Positions 59,243 through 64,000 of a stretch of DNA of 64,000 nucleotides are shown here, one piece after another (position 1 is the stretch's first letter; each line of letters opens with the position of its first letter). This stretch comes from Nitrospirillum viridazoti CBAmc (GTDB lineage: Bacteria; Pseudomonadota; Alphaproteobacteria; Azospirillales; Azospirillaceae). Position numbers and translations under genes: made by a program. The stretch is from assembly GCF_000730165.1 (NCBI RefSeq), contig NZ_CP022110.1:2689501-2753500 (forward strand), read 5' to 3'. The notes beneath the pieces are model-generated. The model saw nothing but the letters and a program-made list of their open reading frames with translations, was not told where the DNA came from and did not search any database.

Positions 59243-60232
59243 TCAGCCGAAGCGCTTCAGCCGTTCGACCAGCAGGTCGAAGAAGGCGTCGCTGTCGGCC
59301 TTCAGCATGACGGTGGCGTTGCGCGGCCGGCCGGTGGTGTTCCAACGGTCGATGACCGTCTGGCCCGTGGTCAGCGGGCTGCCGGTCTCGATCTCCACAT
59401 TCACGGTCTTGCCCTCGAAGATGCCCGGCCGGATCAGCCAGGCGATGACGCAGGGATCATGCAGCGGACCGCCGTCGGTGCCGTACTTGTGCTCGTCATA
59501 CCGCTGGTAGAAGTCCAGCATCTCATACGTCGCCTGGGCCACACGGTTGCCGACGGCCTGAATGCGGTCCATATGGCGACGCGCGGTCAGGACCTGGTGG
59601 GTGACGTCCAGCGGGAACATGACGATGGGCACGCCCGACTTGAAGACGATGTCGGCGGCGTGCGGGTCGACATAGATGTTGAATTCGGCGCAGGGGGTGG
59701 AGTTGCCCCCCTCCATCTGCGCGCCGCCCATCAGCACGATCTGGCGCAGGCGGGCGGATATCGCCGGTTCCTTCACCAGGGCGCGGGCGACATTGGTCAG
59801 CGGTCCCAGCGGGCACAAGGTGACGGTGCCCGGCTCCTCCCGCATCACTGTCTCGATGATGAAATCCACCGCGTGCTGCGCCTGCAGCGGCATGGTCGGC
59901 TCGGGCAGGACCGGGCCGTCCAGGCCGGTATCGCCGTGCACCTCCGGCGCCGTGTGCAGCAGGCGCACCATGGGCCGGTCGCAACCGGCATACACCTTGA
60001 CGTCCGGCCGGCCCGCCAGCTCGCACACCCGGCGGGCGTTCTTCTCCGTCCACGGCAGGGGCGCGTTCCCCGCCACGGCGGTGATGCCCAGCACCTCCAC
60101 ATCCTCGGGGCTGGCCAAGGCCAGCAGGATGGCCACGGCGTCGTCCTGGCCGGGGTCGGTGTCGATGATGATCTTGTAGGGCTTGGCCGCACCTTGGGTG
60201 GCGGCGGCAAGGGTGGTGGGGGTGGTGATCAT
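59243..60232 (-). CDS. Inosine-uridine-preferring nucleoside hydrolase
   Basis: The 329-residue product has the nucleoside-hydrolase calcium site IDTDPGQDDAVAILLA near residues 22-38. Further family segments are GITAVAGNAPLPWTEKNARRV, GPLTNVARAL and EFNIYVDPHAADIV, plus the C-terminal LHDPCVIAWLI with the last Asp ligand. It splits nucleosides into base and ribose for salvage. Length is standard (310-330). The start may be the ATG at 60232 or a GTG at 60268. Confidence 0.93.
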   Translation of the reverse strand: MITTPTTLAAATQGAAKPYKIIIDTDPGQDDAVAILLALASPEDVEVLGITAVAGNAPLPWTEKNARRVCELAGRPDVKVYAGCDRPMVRLLHTAPEVHGDTGLDGPVLPEPTMPLQAQHAVDFIIETVMREEPGTVTLCPLGPLTNVARALVKEPAISARLRQIVLMGGAQMEGGNSTPCAEFNIYVDPHAADIVFKSGVPIVMFPLDVTHQVLTARRHMDRIQAVGNRVAQATYEMLDFYQRYDEHKYGTDGGPLHDPCVIAWLIRPGIFEGKTVNVEIETGSPLTTGQTVIDRWNTTGRPRNATVMLKADSDAFFDLLVERLKRFG

Positions 60233-60362
60233 GGGGCTGCCGTCGGTCTTGAGCGGAAAGGCCGACACTTAACGCGAAAAACCCTTGAGAGGAAGCCGCC
60301 CACCCCGTTTTATGGCGCGGATGAACCGGGGGTTGCGCCCCATCCGCCTGTCACAGAGCCTC

Positions 60363-61118
60363 ATGCCACCCATGTCCCAGTCCACCGCCCACAAGACTGC
60401 CGCCCCCGTGGCCGCCGCCCGCGCGGGCGACATTTCCCAGGAAAGCGACTTGCCGGGCCTGGCGGTGTTCGACTTCGACGGCACCCTGGCGCGGGGTGAC
60501 AGCCTGCTGCCCTTCCTGGCGCGGGTGGCGGGGGGGGACACCCTGCGGCGCCATTTGGCGGGCAGTGTGGCCGGGGCCGCGTCGCGCCGGTTCCCGGTTC
60601 GTCCCCTGGCTGGCCGCCACCTGCCTGGCCGGGAAACCCTGGTGAAAGGCGGTGATGCCAGCGACGCGGACGACGATTTCAAGACGGCCTTCAAGCGCCG
60701 GCTGCTGCGCCGCTGCCTGGCGGGCGTGCCGCTGGAACGGGCGCGGGAAGCGGCGGCGGAAATGGGGGCCTGGGTCCGCTGGCATACCCCCTTGCGCGAT
60801 ACCCTGATGCGCCACGCCGATCAAGGCCACCGCATCCTGGTGGCCACCGGCGCGCTCACCCTTTACATGCCGGTCCTGCTGGCCGACCTGCCGGTGCATG
60901 ACCTGCTAGGCACCGAGATGGCGGTGGGCGAGGACGGCCTGCTGACGGGCGAGATGGTGGCCGGCAATTGCGTGCGCGCCGAGAAGGCCCGGCGCCTGGC
61001 CCTGTGGATGGAGGAGACGGGCCCCTACGGCCGGCGCTGGGGCTATGGCAACCAGCCCAGCGACCTGCCCTTCCTGGCCCTGATGGACGAGGCGACGGTG
61101 GTGCCCACGGCGCATTAG
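60363..61118 (+). CDS. HAD-IB family (SerB-like) hydrolase
   Basis: The 251-residue product has the HAD motif I LAVFDFDGTLARGDSLLPF (DxDGT), motif II VATGA, and C-terminal YGNQPSDLPFLALMDE with the D-x-x-x-D of motif IV. This places it in subfamily IB with phosphoserine phosphatase and MprF-linked phosphatases. The substrate is unknown. Start codons at 60363 and 60372 lack a good ribosome binding site, so the N-terminus is uncertain. It converges with the SAM hydrolase gene, with a dispersed repeat between. Confidence 0.86.
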   Translation: MPPMSQSTAHKTAAPVAAARAGDISQESDLPGLAVFDFDGTLARGDSLLPFLARVAGGDTLRRHLAGSVAGAASRRFPVRPLAGRHLPGRETLVKGGDASDADDDFKTAFKRRLLRRCLAGVPLERAREAAAEMGAWVRWHTPLRDTLMRHADQGHRILVATGALTLYMPVLLADLPVHDLLGTEMAVGEDGLLTGEMVAGNCVRAEKARRLALWMEETGPYGRRWGYGNQPSDLPFLALMDEATVVPTAH

Positions 61119-61124
61119 TTTTTC

Positions 61125-61253
61125 GCCCTCAAGCGCCGGCAGGCCCATCCGGGCCCTTGGCTGTCCTCGTTTTGCGGTCCGCTTTCGCTCTCCGCAAAAC
61201 TCCGGCGGGCGCAGTCGCGTCCTACGGCATGAGTCGAAGCCTCATGCCACCTA
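61125..61253 (+). repeat. Dispersed three-hairpin element, copy D
   Basis: Copy D lies between convergent HAD-IB and SAM hydrolase genes. Hairpin 1 is GGCCC-ATCC-GGGCC. Hairpin 2 is a perfect GTTTTGCGG/CCGCAAAAC stem over TCCGCTTTCGCTCT. Hairpin 3 is GGGCGCA-GT-CGCGTCC with G-T and A-C substitutions. The joints match copies B and C. Confidence 0.85.
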
Positions 61254-61264
61254 TCGTTTACCGC

Positions 61265-62128
61265 CTATAGTTTGATGTAAGGCGCGCGCACGCCGATGGG
61301 GGAGCCCAGGGTGAAGCCCAGCGCCGCGTCGGCGCGGCCCTGGTTCACCGAGATTTCCACCAGGCCGCTGGAATTCACGTACCAGAAGGCCGTCCCCGGC
61401 GGCACGGCGCCAAAGGTGCGGGCGGGTTCCACCGCCCGGCCGCCACCGGGACCACCCACCCACAGCCGGGCGTCGGGCGCGACGCCGCCGTCCAGCACCC
61501 CGGCGGGCCGCAGGCCGGTCCAGCCGTTGCCATAGCTGTCGATGTAAAGGATGCGGCCATTGTCGGCCGCCCCGCCATCCCCCGTTCCGTACAAGGGGGC
61601 GGCGCCGACAAGGTCGGCCAGGGCCAGGGGGCGGGCCCAGTCCCCCAGCTCCTGCCCTACGGCGACCAGGGCCGCCACGGGCGCGAACAGGTCGCGGCCA
61701 TGGAAGGAGGCTGACAGGGCTTCGGGCCGCCAGGTGACCTCCCACGCCTCGACCAGGCCGCCGGTGGTGGTGGTATCAGCGATCAGCGGCTGAAACAGCC
61801 CGTTGTCCGGCCCCACCAACCAGACGGGGCGCCCCTGGGGGCGGCCCTGCCCGCCGGACAGCCGCACGGCCAGGGGCCGGCGCGCCGTGCCCACGCCGGG
61901 ATCGACCACGGCCAGGAAAACGGCCGGCACGGTGGTGTGCGGCAGGGCCGCCAGGGTGGCCGGCAGGATGGCGGCCAGCAGGCGGCCGGCGGCCAGAGGA
62001 TCGAAGGCGGGGGCGTCGTGCATCAGGTCGATGACGGTGGTGCCCGACGGCGCACGGGCCGCCAGCACCGCCCGCATCTGACCGACATAAGGGCCGGACC
62101 AGCCGAAATCGGTGTAGAGGAAGATCAT
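61265..62128 (-). CDS. SAM hydrolase / SAM-dependent hydroxide adenosyltransferase (DUF62)
   Basis: The 287-residue product has the DUF62 family motifs: IFLYTDFGWSGPYVGQM at the N-terminus (substrate Asp), VVDPGVGTARRPLAV, LVGPDNGLFQPLI and a C-terminal ILYIDSYGN segment. Family members split S-adenosylmethionine using water (hydroxide) to adenosine and methionine, or perform halogenation in rare cases; the halogenase loop is not evident here. Start at 62128 is at the motif. Confidence 0.91.
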   Translation of the reverse strand: MIFLYTDFGWSGPYVGQMRAVLAARAPSGTTVIDLMHDAPAFDPLAAGRLLAAILPATLAALPHTTVPAVFLAVVDPGVGTARRPLAVRLSGGQGRPQGRPVWLVGPDNGLFQPLIADTTTTGGLVEAWEVTWRPEALSASFHGRDLFAPVAALVAVGQELGDWARPLALADLVGAAPLYGTGDGGAADNGRILYIDSYGNGWTGLRPAGVLDGGVAPDARLWVGGPGGGRAVEPARTFGAVPPGTAFWYVNSSGLVEISVNQGRADAALGFTLGSPIGVRAPYIKL

Positions 62129-62253
62129 GGCGGCGAACCTCTGGGGGCGGCGGACGGGACCCGCCCGATCATGACCGGCGGCGGCGCCAAAAGGAAAGGG
62201 CCGCCCGGTTTCCCGGACGGCCCCACAACCTTCCCGTTGACGGTGGGTTCCGC

Positions 62254-62976
62254 TTAGTTGCGGCGGGCGCCCATCAGCTGCATCAGGGAGATGAAGATGT
62301 TGATGAAGTCGAGGTACAGGCTCAGCGCGCCCATGACGGCCAGCTTGGTGTTAGCCTCGACACCCCAGGACTCGGCGTACATCTCCTTGATGCGCTGGCT
62401 ATCATAGGCGGTCAGGCCCGTGAAGATCAGCACACCCAGCACCGACACCGCGAACTGCAGGGCGCTGGAGGCCAGGAAGATGTTGACCAGGCTGGCGATG
62501 ACCAGGCCGATGACGCCCATGATCAGGAACGAGCCGAACTGCGTCAGGTCGCGCTTGGCGGTGTAGCCATACAGCGAGGCGCCGGCGAAGGTGGCGGCCG
62601 AGATGAAGAACACGCGGGCGATGCTGGCGCCGGTGAACACCAGGAAAAGGCTCATGAGCGATAGGCCCATGACGGCGCAGTAGGCGAAGAAGACGGTGCG
62701 CAGCGTGCCCGACGACATGCGGTTGATGCCGGCCGACAAAGCGAACACGAAGCCGATCGGCGCCAGCATGACCACCCACTTCAGGGGCGTGCCGAAGATG
62801 GCCGCCACCAGGGCCGGGGACTGGGCCCCGAAGAAGGCGACAAGGCCGGTGACGATCAGGCCGACAGTCATGTAGTTGAAAACGCGCAGCATGTGCTGGC
62901 GCAGGCCCTCATCGAACAGGGCCCGGTCGTAAGCGCCGGTGCTCGACGCAAAACGATTGTAGGGTCCAATAGCCAT
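62254..62976 (-). CDS. Bax inhibitor-1/YccA family membrane protein
   Basis: The 240-residue product has seven hydrophobic helices and the BI-1 family features: MTVGLIVTGLVAFFG, SLYGYTAKRDLTQFGSFLIMGV, and the C-terminal TAYDSQRIKEMYAE with the conserved Asp, ending LYLDFINIFISLMQLMG. Family members are inner-membrane calcium-leak or protease-modulating proteins. GAGGAACGTC precedes the ATG at 62976. Length matches (about 235-245). Confidence 0.94.
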   Translation of the reverse strand: MAIGPYNRFASSTGAYDRALFDEGLRQHMLRVFNYMTVGLIVTGLVAFFGAQSPALVAAIFGTPLKWVVMLAPIGFVFALSAGINRMSSGTLRTVFFAYCAVMGLSLMSLFLVFTGASIARVFFISAATFAGASLYGYTAKRDLTQFGSFLIMGVIGLVIASLVNIFLASSALQFAVSVLGVLIFTGLTAYDSQRIKEMYAESWGVEANTKLAVMGALSLYLDFINIFISLMQLMGARRN

Positions 62977-63227
62977 GACGTTCCTCGAATGATCCCAGGT
63001 TAAACCCAGGCGACCCCCATGGGCCGCGATTTCCATATTGTCCCACTGGCTCGGCGATTCAACGGGAAAGCGACCGAGCCTCGAACGGGTTACACACTTG
63101 TAATGTGGGGAGGAACCGTGACGGCAGTGAGGCGACAGCCCCGCTGCCGGGGGCCTGCAGGCCGCGAAATGGTCTCATCGGGGAAGATTGCGCCACCAGA
63201 AGGCAGCGGGTTCCGGTCGGCCGGAAC

Positions 63228-63301
63228 TGGAGCGGGTGAAGGGAATCGAACCCTCGTCGTAAGCTTGGGAAGCTTCTGCTCTACCATTGAGCTACACCCG
63301 C
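63228..63301 (-). tRNA. tRNA-Gly (anticodon CCC)
   Basis: The 74-base minus-strand gene has acceptor GCGGGTG paired with CACCCGC, discriminator T and encoded CCA. The D-arm GCTC-AATGGTA-GAGC and T-arm AGGGTTCGATTCCCT are typical of glycine tRNAs. The loop TTCCCAA gives anticodon CCC. The first anticodon-stem pair is mismatched (G-A), otherwise normal. Confidence 0.93.
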
Positions 63302-63443
63302 GCCGGGAAGGAGCTTATAGGGCTTTCCGGGGCGGCGTTCAAGCGGCAGTAGGGCCGCCGCTTGGAAACGCGGGAAACATCGACCCTCAGGGGCACATCA
63401 ATCGGGGTCCCGGCCGTTGCAATTGGCCGGGGGACCGGACGGG

Positions 63444-64000
63444 TCAGCGAACCGCCCTCCGGCGCGGGCGGGCCAGCTTGGCCACGCCGGTTTCGGCGGC
63501 GGCGGCGGCCTCGACCGTCGTAGCGGCGGGGACGGCCGTGCGGGTCACCGGGGCGCGGCCCAGCATGCCGTGGGCGTTGCTGAGCGAGCCGGGGATGAAC
63601 TCCAGGCCCAGGAAGCGGTCCAGTTCCACCGGGCCGGGCAGCTTCAGGCCCAGCACCGGCTGGCGGGTGAAGCCGAAGCGGTTGTAATAGGGGGCGTCGC
63701 CCACCAGCAGGACGCTGGCATAGCCCAGCGCCTCGGCCCGGGCCAGGCTGGCGCGGATCAGCTGGCCACCCAGGCCGGCGGACCGGTAATCCTCGGCCAC
63801 GGCGATGGGGCCCAGCATCAGGGTCATGGTGCCGTCGGCGGCCATCACCGGCCAGTAGCGGATGGACGCCACCAGGCGCGGCTGGGCGGCGGAGTAGCCC
63901 GGCGCCTCTTCATCCAGCGCCACCATGCACAGGTCGGCCACGGGGGCGACGCCACGGCGCAGGCGGTAAACGGTCTTGGCTTTGCGCTTCGGTCCGAAGG
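63444..64000 (-). CDS. GNAT family N-acetyltransferase (5' end outside window)
   Basis: The partial product carries the GNAT acetyl-CoA-binding core LMLGPIAVAEDYRSAGLGGQLIRASL (Q/R-x-x-G-x-G/A type) and the C-terminal SVLLVGDAPYYNRFGF, as in YhbS-type acetyltransferases. The frame is open to base 64000 with FGPKRKAKTVYRLRRGV, a normal N-terminal part of that family, so the gene begins beyond the window. A GTG at 63941 would cut off this conserved part and is not the start. The last 45 residues are Ala/Thr/Arg-rich. Confidence 0.87.
   Translation of the reverse strand, partial: FGPKRKAKTVYRLRRGVAPVADLCMVALDEEAPGYSAAQPRLVASIRYWPVMAADGTMTLMLGPIAVAEDYRSAGLGGQLIRASLARAEALGYASVLLVGDAPYYNRFGFTRQPVLGLKLPGPVELDRFLGLEFIPGSLSNAHGMLGRAPVTRTAVPAATTVEAAAAAETGVAKLARPRRRAVR

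Overview
This 64 kb window is chromosomal DNA from a GC-rich alphaproteobacterium. Several family and order signatures point to the Rhodospirillales/Azospirillales (Azospirillum, Nitrospirillum or Niveispirillum-like): a FYDLN-type zinc-ribbon protein divergent from aroA-cmk-rpsA-ihfB-lapA, the F1-ATPase zeta subunit (DUF1476), a Tim44-mltA-smr cluster next to fxsA, and a six-domain ribosomal protein S1. The genus is an inference; no rRNA gene is present. Most of the window is ordinary housekeeping DNA with dense, short operons.

Layout. 0-2.8 kb: 5' part of thiO behind a TPP riboswitch, motA, and a DJ-1/PfpI protein that has lost its nucleophile. 2.8-11.5 kb: membrane protein, heme A synthase, oligopeptidase B, a HAD phosphatase, a PQQ-type sugar dehydrogenase, yccF and a patatin. 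11.5-17.8 kb: tRNA-Leu, a CinA-like protein, map, a degenerate HPt protein, radC, and a dipZ-like gene divergent from an ohrR-like regulator. 17.8-19.7 kb: a complete tetA/tetR pair with two tet operators. 19.7-31.4 kb: purS, purC, purB, TANGO2, ATPase zeta, fur, the Tim44-mltA-smr-xre operon, fxsA and mutS. 31.4-38.2 kb: a phosphatase, a three-gene ABC/DUF3299 operon resembling Vibrio zrg genes, MAPEG, a zincin, a DTW protein, a subclass B3 metallo-beta-lactamase and lapA. 38.3-44.3 kb: ihfB, an inserted DUF6886 gene, rpsA, cmk, an aroA-like gene without catalytic residues, and the FYDLN protein. 44.4-49.5 kb: two tandem tRNA-Ala(GGC) genes, the second disrupted and restored by a 4.6 kb genomic island. 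49.5-64 kb: zinc carboxypeptidase, msrA, EamA transporter, Hsp33, argF/argD, bactofilin, two unknown tandem paralogues, nucleoside hydrolase, HAD-IB hydrolase, SAM hydrolase, Bax-inhibitor protein, tRNA-Gly and a truncated GNAT acetyltransferase.

The island is bounded by a 50 bp direct repeat of the tRNA 3' end. It carries a HTH/PIN toxin-antitoxin-like pair, the last codons of a decayed tyrosine integrase, an AT-richer two-gene module (unknown protein plus HTH-ImmA/IrrE metallopeptidase), and a HTH replication-like protein. No intact integrase remains.

Two signals stand out. First, a dispersed element of about 105-130 bp occurs four times (near 9.9, 22.3, 37.7 and 61.1 kb). Every copy lies between two convergent genes and contains three hairpins whose arms differ between copies by compensatory changes, so the structure appears to be selected. 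Second, the aroA-like gene in the canonical aroA-cmk-rpsA locus is full length and open, but almost every substrate-binding and catalytic residue of EPSP synthase has been replaced, which suggests a retained pseudoenzyme.
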